A stretch of DNA of 64,000 nt from Carnegiea gigantea (lineage: Eukaryota; Streptophyta; Magnoliopsida; Caryophyllales; Cactaceae), in assembly GCA_029747015.1 (NCBI GenBank), contig JAKOGI010002176.1:41001-105000 (forward strand). Reading direction: 5' to 3'. The translations under genes and the position numbers were made by a program. Positions 34,601 to 45,280 of this stretch are shown one piece after another (the first letter of the stretch is position 1; every line of letters begins with the position of its first letter). The notes under the pieces were generated by a model. It was given only the letters and a program-made list of their open reading frames with translations. It was not told the DNA's origin and ran no database searches.

Positions 34601-36597
34601 AAGGCAATTTAAGGTTACTTTTTATATTTTCAACACAAATGCTCCTTAAAGTCATTATGCACTTACTAGCTCTTTAATCAAAACTCAATAGAAACTTAAA
34701 TAAGCAAATAACATGCGGATAAGCTAAGCTTCATAATTAGCACCTTAACGTGCTCTTTTTCGGGTCGTTTAAATTTTTTTAAGCACAAGGAGCGGTCATG
34801 CCCAAACCAATGCCTTAAAAACCTTTTCAAACTCTCTTTTAGTTTGCTTTTGAACTTTTTAAACCTATCGACTATTCAGTCGAGTCACTAATTGAGCAGT
34901 TCGACGGTTTAGAATCTTTTTACACTTTAGACGTCCTAACACGCAAATAAACAATTGACAAACATGAAAATATTTTCAAACGTGTAAAACAAACTTTCTA
35001 AACGACCTTCTCTTTTCAAAGACATCTACAGTTCCAAGAATTAATCACATAACGTCACATAGCACATTAAGGGAAAAGGAGTTCACAAATAGCACATTCA
35101 TACACTTCAAATCACAACTCATCAAGCCACACATGGCCTCGTAATCTACACGATTGCGGCAATTCACAACCCTATCTCCCTCCTCACACAGCACCGACCA
35201 CAAGAACCTCAAACCACTCAATAGTTCCACCTCAAACCATCCAACTACCAAGCTCGGTTCAATATTGACATGTACAAACCAACAATACACAAAACGATCG
35301 TACATAGATATAATATTCATGCTTAATAGCCAACTTAGAATTCAACATGCTAAACTGATGCTACAACAGCCCACTGTCAACGTTCTATTTATTTTCAAAT
35401 CCTCAATTTAATTGGTCCATTTAACCATGCAATTACTCAACATGCGATTAACTACAATCAGTACAATGCTTGAAATTTCTCAATATCGATTCTAATTTGC
35501 CCAAACTAACTGCTAATCCCAGAATTGATATCCACTAGCTAATTTAGTTAAATTCATTGAAAATAGTAGTAATTTAAGAGAAAAGGAACCCTTACCTTGA
35601 ACCCAAGCTAAAGGCTCGATTCACGGTTAGAGGCTCGACTATAGGGGCTCAAATAACCCCACTTCTTCGTTACTTGCTTACCCACGCTCGAACACGACCA
35701 AATCGCGCCCAAAATTCCAAAAACTCGAACCCTAAGACAAACAAAAACTCACTTACTGATTTAGATTGAATTGGGTGTTTTAGGAGGTGATTTCCACTCT
35801 AGTTTGTAGGAAATTGAAGCAACTAAGAGTCGAAGTGCATGGCCATACCTGGGGTGTGCTTTCAGGCTTCAATTCAGCGCCCTAAACCTCCCGTAAATGT
35901 GGCAAGAAGCTCCAAAAATCGACCCAGATTCGCATGAATTGATACTAGCTTGGAGGGTGGTCGAATGGGTGGAGTTTTGCGGCTGTGGGTGGTGAAAATC
36001 GGCTCCCCATTTGAGCTTTTGGAGTCACGTTAATGGAGGAGGAGAGGAGGAGGAGGAGGAGACGAGTAGTAAAGAGAGGGAGGGGAGAGAGTGTCTGTCG
36101 TGGAGGGGGAATCGCACGTGAGGAAGAAGGAGAGGGGGGTGTCTCGCATAAATTACCAAAATGCCCCTCCCTCACTTTATTTTTTTGTCCCAAGCTGATT
36201 CATATTCAATACGGCTAGTCTAATTCGTACCCCGAATTCTAAACCCAAATCGATCATATATTCCTTCATCAACTATTTGTTCCCAAATCTATTTAGGTTC
36301 GATTTAATAACATCGAACTACTTCTAAGGTTGACAATCTAATCGTATTCGGGTTCCCACTTGAATTAGTACTCGCTAGTAGCCGTTAATAGCGGTTATTA
36401 AAAATCATTAAATGATTTTCAAAACTAATAACAATAATATTATTACTGGCGACAAAAATATTCTTTTTAATAAAATCAACGCTCACATAGGCACTTAGAA
36501 AATAAATTTAGCTTATATCGCTAATAAAATACAGTTTTGATAACGCAAAAGGGTATTACGAGCAACTTAACAGAATATAAAGTACGCGGGCCTTACA
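31673..36597 (-). repeat. Element B left LTR (3', 4,925 bp)
   Basis: Starts TGTAACACCCC and ends GGGCCTTACA. It aligns with 47191-51928 along its length; sampled stretches (about 570 bp) differ by about 8-10%. The length difference of 187 bp is nearly all extra 60-bp units. The inner neighbour is gag sequence beginning ATTGG, not a purine tract. Confidence 0.92.
33314..34216. repeat. 60-bp tandem array, about 15 units (left B LTR)
   Basis: The unit is like CGACTTCGTTTTCAACTTAG, then AAGCTTCATATAAACGTAAT, then AAGGTTGCTAAATCGTAAAA. Most units are exactly 60 bp; a few have small indels, for example a 6-bp insertion near 33740. Read on minus it gives a 20-residue repeat, open for 95 codons at 33688-33401. 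Confidence 0.95.
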
Positions 36598-37129
36598 ATT
36601 GGTCCATCCTTATTTCTTCGAAACTGTCATAAGTATATCCCATTATTATCTGTTTCACTTCCCCTCTTAATCCCTGTTCGAAGTGGTCCATCCTCATTTC
36701 TTCGGTGGCCACCTGATTTGGTGCAACTCGGCTGAGCTCATTGAATTTCGCTGCATATTCCATTATTCTCATTTCTCTTTGTTTCAAACATAAAAACTCC
36801 CGTTCCTTAACTCTTCTTACATCTCGAGGGTAATATTGAGCGTCCATTAAGGCTTTCAGTTGGTTCCAAGTTAACACATGTTCACCTACTCTAGGTTTCA
36901 CTGTCCTCCACTAGAATTTAGCCTCTTTTTCAAATTGGTAAGCGGCTAGGTGCAACTTGAACCTCTCAGGGCACTCCATGATCTCAAATAAGTTTTCCAT
37001 TCTCCGAAACCACTCCTCGTATGCCATAGGGTTAGCTCCACCTTCAAACTTTGGAGGCTTAAGCTTATCAAACTGACATATCATTTTCATGGCTGTTGGT
37101 TCTGGTATGAGTTCACAGCAAGGAGGCAT
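36598..37129 (-). pseudogene. gag: Element B gag, N-terminal half
   Basis: ATG at 37129. The first frame reads KPPKFEGGANPMAYEEWFRR, then MENLFEIMECPERFKLHLAA and YQFEKEAKF, to a TAG near 36911. In the same sense it continues as VLTWNQLKALMDAQYYPRDV, then KEREFLCLKQREMRIMEYAA, FNELSRVAPNQ and MDHFEQGLRGEVKQIIMGYT. These are the retrotransposon gag domain (W-x(2)-F/L, then Y-x-P, E-x(3)-L.Q, E-Y..F..L). The frame runs to the very edge of the LTR at 36597 and is lost there. About 175 codons remain; the usual C-terminal zinc knuckle is missing. Confidence 0.88.
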
Positions 37130-37471
37130 CTGTCACACAATTGCACAAGGAATCACTTAATTCTAATTTCAACTAGGGGTAGACTTCCTTGGTTAATGAA
37201 ATGATTTACAAGTGGACGCAAGATGTTACATATGGCTACTAGTTTAGTCTCAGCTTAACCTTCACGTAATTATACATGCACATCATATTTTATGCAAAGA
37301 AATGCACGTATATGCTTGAACAAACTAGTGAATCCATAACACTTGGTCAGCACCAACCGCACTTATTTCGTTGAACACCGACAATGTGACTTAGGAGTCA
37401 TGGGAGATCTCGCCATCCTAGTACCTCATAATTCCAACGCACTTCTCAAGGCACCCTATCACGAGCCTTCT
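37130..37471. other. Element B leader, left part
   Basis: Non-coding; continuous with 46760-47172 once the copia element is removed. Confidence 0.7.
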
Positions 37472-37476
37472 CAATA
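37472..37476. repeat. Target-site duplication CAATA, left copy
   Basis: CAATA precedes TGTTGATTATATTT of the copia LTR. The partner is at 46755-46759. Confidence 0.93.
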
Positions 37477-38950
37477 TGTTGATTATATTTAGTTTTGATA
37501 ATAACAAATCCAAGAGTAACATATTTATCTAAGTAATGTTGTTCCAAACAAGCTCACCAAACAGGGCCTAATACACCGTTGTTCCTACACCGCTGTTTGT
37601 GATATTTTATTAACCTGGTGGCTAAATGTTGAGAACAAGTCTTAGGAACAGGTTCCGAGCTTCAGTGACACAAGATCAGCAAACAACACATATGGTTTAA
37701 GTCTTGAGGAACATTCAGCTACACAAGATCACCCAAGGAATCAAGGTGACCAAGGTGTTTTGGAGCAGCATATTCACTCTTGACAAGACAACTAATTCTT
37801 ACAAGGAGTCTTGGTTAATTTAGTTTTTATCTTTTAGACTCTTGTTAATATGCCAATCTTGAAAGTATCATTTTTAGCACTTCTTGAAAACGGTTTTCGA
37901 AAAGTTGCTTTGGGACACCATTTCCAAACAACCCTGCAAACAGGGTGCCTAGGGTGTTCTCAAAAACTACAGCAGCTACATCAGTCTTATCTGGAAATTT
38001 GCTTCGGTTGGCTGCCAGATCTAAAAAGATTTGTTTTGAATTTGAAGAAAAAAAAAAATTTGCAAAACCGTTCTTGCTAAAGATTTCTCTTGAAAGATTC
38101 TTCTCCCTTATTTTTAGGTCTTGATTGAATTTGGGATAAATCAAGATTTTATTCTTTTCAAGCTAGATTACTCGGCCAAGATATTTTAAGAAAATCTTCT
38201 CTCCTCTCTTAGCCGTTGGAAATCTTTGGTGAATCTTCTAAGCGACTAAAAATAGAGGATTTTCCCTATCTTTTGAAAAGAATAGCCGTTGGGTTGTGCG
38301 TTTAAATATTGAAATTCTCTCTCCCATTTGACAATCCGGTTTTTACAAAGAAGTAAGAGATTCTTAGAGCTGAATTTCAAACAGAAAAACCGTGAGAAGA
38401 TTGTGCTTAACTGAGCTTTTAATTTCTTGGATAATAGGACTTCATTGTACCTTACATCTGCTTAAGTCAGAAGCACCCCAATAAGGTGTTTTGTACCCCT
38501 GTTCTCAGAACAGAAAGTGAGTGAGTGTGTCCTCAGTCGTGTGGACTTTGGACGTGTCCTATCTGGTGAGATTGGACGTGGTGTAACCTGTCTTAGGGAA
38601 GAAGGTTACGTGGGTTACAAGTTGTAACAAGGAGTGTTGCTTTTGTAACGTTTTCAGCCCGTTAGTGAAGTGGTTAAATCCTACACGAGGTAGGTCGTGG
38701 TTTTTCACACCTCAGTTGGGCTAGAGGTGTTTTCCACGTAAAAATTGTGTGTGCTTTATTTCCGCATTTATTACTTTGAATTTCGCTACTGAATCAATTG
38801 AGAACAACCGCTACAAACAAGGCGTAAGGTTGTTTGTGATTTACAAACAATCTCTGCAATCAAGTGCTACGGTTGTTTGTCAGTTATTAGGCGAAAATTG
38901 ACCACTACAATTCACCCCCCCTTGTGGTTGTGTACTCTTGGAATTCAACA
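37477..38950 (+). repeat. SIRE copia 5' LTR (1,474 bp)
   Basis: TGTTGATTATATTT to GGAATTCAACA, followed two bases later by the primer site. The promoter and transcription start should be inside, but I cannot place them confidently. Confidence 0.95.
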
Positions 38951-38952
38951 AG

Positions 38953-38969
38953 TGGTATCAGAGTGGGTT
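38953..38969 (+). other. SIRE primer-binding site, tRNA-iMet
   Basis: TGGTATCAGAGTGGGTT starts two bases after the LTR. The first 11 bases are the classic complement of initiator tRNA-Met. Confidence 0.93.
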
Positions 38970-39005
38970 CTCTGAAAAGAGCTAACACCTTGAGAGATTC
39001 TGAAG

Positions 39006-40694
39006 ATGCGTACACCACAAGGAATCCTTGAAGGGCAATCCATTACTCATCCACCCTATTTCAACGGCCAACTTGGTGGAAGAATAGGATGGAGAACAAT
39101 ATTCCGGCAGAAGATTATGAATTATGGATGCCCATCAAGAACGGGCCCCTTGTTCCCACTAAGGTGCTTGATGGTGAAGACTATAAGAAAATGGAAAAGA
39201 ATGCCAAGGCCAAGAAGCTATTATATTTTGGCCTAGGTCCAGATGAATATACACGTATCTCGGAGTGTGAGTCAGCTCAGGAGATATGGAATGCCCTCCA
39301 AGTAGCTCATGAAGGAACAAGTCAAGTCAAACAATCACGTATTGAGCTACTTATGAGGCAATATGAGTTGTTTGATATGGGTGATCGTGAGAACGTGATG
39401 GATATGTACACACGCTTCACCCACATAACAAACGAGCTAAAATCCCTAGGAAAATCCTTCACTACAGAAGAGCTGGTGAGGAAGATTCTAAGGATTTTGC
39501 CTCGGTCTTGGGAAGCGAAGGTGACAGCCATCCAAGAAGCTAAAGACATGAACAAGATCACCCTCGACGAGTTGATTGGCAATCTTCAAACCTATGAACT
39601 CAGAAAGAACTCACAACAAAAAGAGGAGCAGAAGAAGGATCGTGGGCTTGCCTTGAAAGCACAAGAGGATGATGACTCTGACCTTGAGGATGAAGAGATG
39701 GCCTTAATGACAAGAAAGTTCAAGAAATTCTTCAAAAAGGTTAAAGAAAACAGTAAAAGGAAAAGACTTCAGTAAGTCCAGAAACACCCCCCGAGAACAG
39801 TTCACAGGGTGTTTCAAGTGTGGCAAACCAGATCACATTGTGAAGAACTGTCCACTACTTCGAGAAGAGCAAGAGCAAGAACACCCCAGGAAACAAGGTA
39901 GAAAACAAGCTGCAAGCAGTTCTGGGAGACGATTCTCGAAGGCTATGCTTGCTGCCTGGGGAGATTCCTCTGAGGATGAAGGTGAGTCTGAAACTGATGA
40001 AGGTGCTGTAGCTCTCATGGCACAAAGTGACACGGATTCAGATGATGAATCAACATACAGTCTTACTGATCTCAAGAACAAGGTACGTGGTCTCAATAAA
40101 GCAACTCTCGAAGAACTTTTATATACCTTGATGGATACTTGTGCTGAATTGAAAAGAGATGTCCGAGACCCAGAACTAGAAAATGAGATCCTTAAAAATG
40201 AAAAACTGGGCTTACATGAAAATATTAATACGCTCAAAGAAAACCTCTTCATAAAAGAAGGAGATTATTCTCGAATGGAGGAAAAACTCTTTGAGGTGGA
40301 AGGAATGGTTGAGTCCTTGCTCAGGGAGAACAAGGGTTTGCATGCTAATATAGAAAAACTGGAAACCGAGCTTATCACAACCAAGCGCTGGAACAAGTCC
40401 TCACAAGCCCTTGATTGGTTAAACACTCACCACAGTCGAAACAAAAAGGGACTTGGATATAAGCCTAAACGAACAGTTTACCCAATTCATAGAAAGTATG
40501 TGGGATTACCTGAAAACATTGTTTGCTTTCATTGTGGTAAAACTGGTCACTATCGATATTCATGTCCTCTGAGAAGGTATGTCATTGAAAAAAATGAAAG
40601 GTATGTGAAACAAATCTGGATTAGAAAAGATGAGCTTTACTTGTCTAAAAGAATGGGACCCAAGTGGATCTGGGTTCCCAAAACTAACCTGTGA
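39006..40694 (+). pseudogene. gag: SIRE gag with coiled coil and two zinc knuckles
   Basis: ATG at 39006. A one-base loss near 39068 shifts to the frame WKNRMENNIPAEDYELWMPI, then the UBN2/gag part (AKAKKLLYFGLGPDEYTRI, EIWNALQVAHEGTSQVKQSR, KILRILPRSWEAKVTAI) to 39775. A second shift in an A-rich run near 39760 leads to knuckle 1, CFKCGKPDHIVKNC (CX2CX4HX4C), at about 39809-39850. An acidic stretch (DSSEDEGESETDEG) follows, then a long heptad-like segment (about residues 85-185 of the 39840 frame: LENEILKNEKL, SLLRENKGLHANIEKLETEL). Knuckle 2, CFHCGKTGHYRYSC, is at about 40527-40568. The frame ends GPKWIWVPKTNL-TGA at 40692. The order is typical of SIRE gag; two shifts and a stop inactivate it. 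Confidence 0.93.
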
Positions 40695-40700
40695 TTTGTT

Positions 40701-41162
40701 TTGCAGGCTGAAGTGAGAGAGAACAACCCCACAAACAACCCAGTAAACAGGGTAAGAAACACCCTGTCAAACAGATCAGAAAACAACCTTGAAAACAGGC
40801 AGCTGTGGTATGTTGATAGTGGGTGTTCGCGACATATGACTGGAGAAAAATCAAACTTTCTCTCACTTACAGCTTCAACCGGTGGGAGCGTGGCTTTTGG
40901 CAACGGCAAGTCTGGGATAATTGTCGGTGTAGGTAGCATGGGTAAAACTCTCTCCCACTCAATTGATAATGTGCACTTAGTTGATGGTTTAAAGCATAAT
41001 TTACTAAGTGTGTCCCAACTGTGTGACAAGAACAACATAGTGGTGTTCTCACGAACACATTGCTTGGTTGTCAATGTCAACACAGGAGATGTCGTATTAA
41101 GGGGGAAGCGCACAAAAATGTTTACAAAGTATGTATTTCCACTCTTCCCCAAAACAACCTGA
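40701..41162 (+). pseudogene. SIRE protease and GAG-pre-integrase start
   Basis: Same frame as gag apart from the TGA at 40692. WYVDSGCSRHMTG gives the copia protease active site D-S-G (residues 39-41 counted from 40701). Next are GGSVAFGNGKSGIIVGVGSM and SHSIDNVHLVDGLKHNLLSV, then SQLCDKNN, the stretch leading to the pre-integrase region. A base loss near 41113 (A-run) makes this frame end early at TGA 41160. The correct continuation is in the frame of the next entry. Confidence 0.92.
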
Positions 41163-42070
41163 CTTGTTTGAGTGCTGTGAATGATGACATAATGCTCTGG
41201 CATAAGAGACTAGGTCATGCAAGCCTTACTCTTTTAAACAAACTTGTTTCAAAAGACCTGGTTATTGGACTACCTTCCATCAAATTTAATGATGACAAGG
41301 TATGTGAAGCTTGTGCAAAAGGCAAACAAGTCAGATCTTCTTTTAAATCGAAAAAATGTGTAAGCACTACCCGACCTCTAGAATTATTACATATTGATTT
41401 GTGTGGTCCCATGAGGATAACTAGTAGAGGTGGGAAAAAGTATGTGCTTGTTGTAGTGGATGATTACTCTCGATTTACTTGGACCTTGTTTTTGGCATCC
41501 AAAGATGAAACCTTTGAGAATTTTATTGCCTTTCTCAAAAAGGTTGAAAAGAGAGTAGGACACTCTTTAATTAGCTTGAGATCTGATCATGGAACTGAGT
41601 TTGAAAATGCAAGTTTTATCAACTATTATAATGAACATGGTGTTGATCATAACTTCTCAGCTCCAAGAACACCCCAACAAAATGGGGTGGTTGAGCGCAA
41701 AAATCGCACCCTGGAAGACATGACCAGAACAATGCTTATTGCTAGTGGTCTTCCTAGGTATTTCTGGGCAGAAGCATTGAACACCTCATGTTACATTATA
41801 AATAGATGCATGATCAGACCCATTTTGAACAAAACTCCTTATGAACTTTTCAAGGGCAGAAAACCCAATATTACGCACCTAAGAACATTTGGTTGTAGGT
41901 GTTTTGTGCATAATAATGGGAAGGATGCCTTAGGAAAGTTTGACCCTAGGAGTGATGAGGCAATATTTCTTGGCTATTCTTCTCACAGCAAGGCATACAA
42001 AGTCTTTAACAAAAGACCTTGTGTGTTGAGGAAAGTGTGCATGTGCTTTTTAATGAATCTAACGTGTTGA
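41060..42070 (+). CDS. SIRE integrase (open piece, 336 aa)
   Basis: Meaningful from about codon 18 on. Zinc-binding H48 and H53 (LWHKRLGHAS) and C82, C85 (VCEACAKGKQ). The core has Asp113 (HIDLCGPM), Asp176 (LRSDHGTEFEN) and Glu212 (TPQQNGVVERKNRTLED), giving the D,D-35-E spacing of an active retroviral-type integrase. It continues with LPRYFWAEALNTSCYIINR, LNKTPYELFKGRKPNITHLR and SDEAIFLGYSSHSKAYKVFN. A shift near 42010 then sends the frame into a false end at 42070. The enzyme joins element DNA to the chromosome. All three catalytic acids are present, so the damage is in the frame, not the active site. Confidence 0.93.
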   Translation: MLGCQCQHRRCRIKGEAHKNVYKVCISTLPQNNLTCLSAVNDDIMLWHKRLGHASLTLLNKLVSKDLVIGLPSIKFNDDKVCEACAKGKQVRSSFKSKKCVSTTRPLELLHIDLCGPMRITSRGGKKYVLVVVDDYSRFTWTLFLASKDETFENFIAFLKKVEKRVGHSLISLRSDHGTEFENASFINYYNEHGVDHNFSAPRTPQQNGVVERKNRTLEDMTRTMLIASGLPRYFWAEALNTSCYIINRCMIRPILNKTPYELFKGRKPNITHLRTFGCRCFVHNNGKDALGKFDPRSDEAIFLGYSSHSKAYKVFNKRPCVLRKVCMCFLMNLTC

Positions 42071-42625
42071 GTGAGAATGATGCACAGGAAGATGAACTTG
42101 AATTAGGTCTTGTTCGAAAAGAAGTGTTGCTCCAAGATAAACGAGGTAAGAACACCATGGAGAAAACAACTCCTGAAGGTGTTCCTCAGAACAGCAGGCA
42201 AGGTGAAACACCAAACAGGGGGAAACACCGTTGAACCCTGTTCGGGACCATGTTCTTCAGGAACAGGCTTACAAACAGGTGCAGAAACAGGCTCAGGAGA
42301 TGATCGTAAGCTTGATATTACGACTAGAGTAGAGCATGGGTCTGTGGATCCTCTTACTCCACGGCCATGAAAGTACCATAGTTCGCACCCCCTTGATCAA
42401 ATTCTGTCTGATATTAACAGCGGAGTGCAAACTAGGTCTAAGCTTAAGAATTTCTGTGCTTTCTATGATTTTCTCTCTAATATTGAGCCAAAGAGTGTGA
42501 ATGAAGCTCTTGCAGATTCAGATTGGGTCATGACAATGTAAGAAGAGCTCCATCAATTTGAAAAAAACAAACTATGGCACCTTATACCTAAACCTGCAGA
42601 GAGAACAATCATTGGAACCAAGTGG
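42019..42625 (+). pseudogene. SIRE integrase-RT linker, broken
   Basis: Picks up as CVEESVHVLFNESNVLSEND in the +1 frame, then shifts again near a G5 run (about 42220) to GNTVEPCSGPCSSGTG. It passes a TGA at 42368 and a TAA at 42539 before [20 protein letters not shown]. The landmarks LDQILSDINSGVQTRSKL and NEALADSDWVMTM mark the start of the RT domain. Both stops lie one C-to-T step from a sense codon. Confidence 0.85.
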
Positions 42626-44167
42626 GTGTTCCGAAACAAACTGGATGAGTCAGGAACAGTCACTAGGAACAAGGCACGGCTGGTTGTTCAAGGGTATAAT
42701 CAAGAAGAAGGGATCGATTATGAAGAAACCTTTGCACCAGTTGCTAGAATTGAGGCTATTCGAATCTTAATAGCCTTTGCAGCTCATATGGAAATCAAGC
42801 TATATCAAATGGACGTGAAAAGTGCATTCCTCAACGGATACCTTAAAGAAGAGGTGTATGTCAAACAACCCCCTGGTTTTGAAAACAGTGAATTTCCTAA
42901 CCATGTTTTCAAACTTGACAAAGCTCTTTATGGCCTAAAACAAGCTCCTAGAGCTTGGTACGAACGGTTGTCAAGTTTTTTAATTGAAAATGATTTTAGA
43001 AGAGGTAAGGTAGACAATGCCTTGTTTCTAAAATCTAAACGGGAACATTTATTGATTGTCCAAATATATGTTGATGACATTACATTTGGTGCAACTCATC
43101 ATGATTTATGCAATGAATTTTCAAATATGATGAGGAGTGAGTTTGAGATGAGCATGATGGGTGAGCTTAACTTTTTCTTAGGCTTACAAATCAAGCAAAC
43201 TCCAAACGGCACCATGATCCATCAACAAAAGTATATCAAGGAGCTACTTAAGCGTTTTGGGATGGAGTTGGCCAAACCCGTAGACACTCCTATTTCTCCT
43301 TCAACCAGGTTGGTTATGGATGATGGGAGTCCCTCAGTTGAGGAGAAACTCTATAGGGGCATGATTGGGTCACTCCTATACCTAACCACTAGTAGACCAG
43401 ATATTGTTTTTAGTGTTGGTTTATGTGCCCGTTTTCAGTCTAATCTTGAGGAAACTCATCTTAAGGCTGTGAAATGGATGCTAAGATATTTGAAACATAC
43501 ACCCAATTTAGCCTTATGGTATCCTAGAGGTTGCAATTTTGATCTTGTTGGATATGCTGATGCTGACTATGCTGGATTCCTAGTTGATAGAAAGAGTACC
43601 TCAGGTATGGCTCACTTTCTTGGACCTTGTTTGGTATCTTGGGCTACCAAGAAGCAACATTCAGTTGCCATGTCCACAGCAGAAGCTGAATATGTTGCAG
43701 CAGCTTCATGTTGTGCTCAACTGTTGTGGATAAGGCAACAGCTTAAGGACTTTTGTGTTGACACTGGATGCATTCCTATTTTTTGTGATAACACAAGTGC
43801 AATTAACATTGCCAAAAATCCATGTCAACATAAAAGAACAAAGCATATTGACATTCGACATCATTTCTTGAGAGATAATGTTGAAAAGGGTTTAATCTCT
43901 ATGAATTTTTGCACAACGGAAAATCAAATTGCTGATATATTCACTAAGGCACTAGCTAGAGATCAATTTGAGAGAAATAGACTGGAACTAGGGTTGGTGA
44001 AGAACACCCTGAGATACCTGTTTCCAGAACATGAACTGGGTTTGGTAAGATCAACCTTTACACCCTGTTCTCTCCCCCTGTTTGCAAATCTTATTAACAA
44101 CGGATGTGATAGCATACACTCGAATTGCGTGTATTTTGTCTCTACTTATCCACTTAGTGTAGCATAA
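42626..44167 (+). CDS. pol: SIRE reverse transcriptase-RNase H (513 aa open)
   Basis: The longest intact frame in this element. [22 protein letters not shown], then [37 protein letters not shown] with Asp63, [15 protein letters not shown] and the active-site YVDD at 148-151. The thumb/connection has [18 protein letters not shown]. RNase H: Asp313 (GYADADYAG), Glu353/Glu355 ([12 protein letters not shown]), Asp388 (IFCDNTSAI) and [16 protein letters not shown]. It ends [20 protein letters not shown] and a short tail. Upstream codons of the RT are in the same frame but behind stops at 42368 and 42539. All catalytic residues are present. Confidence 0.95.
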   Translation: MFRNKLDESGTVTRNKARLVVQGYNQEEGIDYEETFAPVARIEAIRILIAFAAHMEIKLYQMDVKSAFLNGYLKEEVYVKQPPGFENSEFPNHVFKLDKALYGLKQAPRAWYERLSSFLIENDFRRGKVDNALFLKSKREHLLIVQIYVDDITFGATHHDLCNEFSNMMRSEFEMSMMGELNFFLGLQIKQTPNGTMIHQQKYIKELLKRFGMELAKPVDTPISPSTRLVMDDGSPSVEEKLYRGMIGSLLYLTTSRPDIVFSVGLCARFQSNLEETHLKAVKWMLRYLKHTPNLALWYPRGCNFDLVGYADADYAGFLVDRKSTSGMAHFLGPCLVSWATKKQHSVAMSTAEAEYVAAASCCAQLLWIRQQLKDFCVDTGCIPIFCDNTSAINIAKNPCQHKRTKHIDIRHHFLRDNVEKGLISMNFCTTENQIADIFTKALARDQFERNRLELGLVKNTLRYLFPEHELGLVRSTFTPCSLPLFANLINNGCDSIHSNCVYFVSTYPLSVA

Positions 44168-44257
44168 GGGGATGTACTGGAGCCGCCTTAATGCCATTAA
44201 GTCCAATCAAGGTCAGACGGCAAAGAACAGGCATAACGAAGAGAACAGGTACACCCC

Positions 44258-44980
44258 TTGGTTGCTCGATGTGTTTTCTTTCCTTCCCAAGGCTTTGACG
44301 TGTATGTGAGGGAAGACAAAACAGCCCTAGAAATAGCCAGGCTCCTAGAGGTGTCCCAACGCCTTAGTCAAAAACAGGGCCTGAGAACACCCCTCTCTGT
44401 TAAGAAGGGTGAAATGACCTCCCTGCACCAACTATTGTTTATGTTCACTATCAAGAACATAATTCCGCGAGGTCAAGGGCGAAACTCAGCTGATGCCCTC
44501 GATCAATGCCTGGTGGACTTACTGGATCGGGAGGAACCAATCAACCTCTCTGCAATCAAGATTCGCCACATAGGGCGAATTGCGAACACCACCCGGGCCC
44601 ATGATCTTGGATATGGGTTTCTGCTAACAAGGGTGTTTGAGCACCTTGGGATAGTGCTCACACGGTGAGTGGAGGCCCAAGTCGTTGATGAGATTGGGAT
44701 TGACACTCTGCTCGGGTGTGCCTATGAGGTTGGCGAAGGGTCAGTCTCCAAACAGGGTCGTTGACCACCTCGACCACCTATTTCTGGGCAACCTCCCATT
44801 AAACTTGAGGCTGTTTTTGAGGATAATGCTCTCCTCAAGGATGAGCTCTCAGCTGTCAAGGCTGCTCTTGCTGACGAGCAAGCCCTCTCCGCCAAACGCC
44901 ATGAGGAATTGCTTGCCCTTCTCTCCACTCTTGCCCCCAGCATTCCTCCTCTGCAAACGAGACCACCCCCTGCAACCTGA
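44258..44980 (+). pseudogene. SIRE extra ORF downstream of pol
   Basis: One frame of about 240 codons with two TGA stops (44666 and 44762), both one C-to-T change from CGA. The N-terminal part contains SQRLSQKQGLRTPLSVKKGE, then LLFMFTIKNIIPRGQGRNSA, INLSAIKIRHIGRIANTTRA and LGYGFLLTRVFEHLGIVL, a compact mixed fold. The C-terminal part, LEAVFEDNALLKDELSAVKA and LADEQALSAKRHEELLALLS, is a clear coiled coil. It lies between RNase H and the purine tract, where SIRE-type elements often carry an additional (sometimes called envelope-like) ORF. I see no signal peptide or convincing membrane segment, so I do not call it an envelope protein. The true start is uncertain; no ATG is well placed. Confidence 0.75.
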
Positions 44981-45265
44981 TTCTCTAGGCTGTTCTCTTG
45001 TCTCCTCCCATCTTCGTTTTTGGCATTGTACTGTTTTTAATGCAATATCTCCTTAATGATGCTTCTTGCACCTTATGCTCTATATTTCTTTTCTTGCATT
45101 CATACTGTTGTTTATGCTTTTTAATGATGCCAAAAGGGGGAATAAGACCATATGAATAAAACCATATGACGTGCTCTATGACCTAGCACCTAGAGGATCC
45201 CTATCAGCATTAAACGTTGTTAAGCTTTTTAATTTTGTCAATATGGTCACTTGGTTTGTCATCAT

Positions 45266-45278
45266 CAAAAAGGGGGAA
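45266..45278 (+). other. SIRE polypurine tract
   Basis: AAAAAGGGGGAA directly before TTTGTTGATT, the 3' LTR start at 45281. Another AAAAGGGGGAAT copy at about 45132-45144 may be a decoy or central tract. Confidence 0.9.
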
Positions 45279-45280
45279 TT

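Noticed and set aside
39833..41203. Long antisense ORFs opposite SIRE gag and protease
   Set aside because: Shadows of the real plus-strand frames, which carry zinc knuckles and the protease active site.
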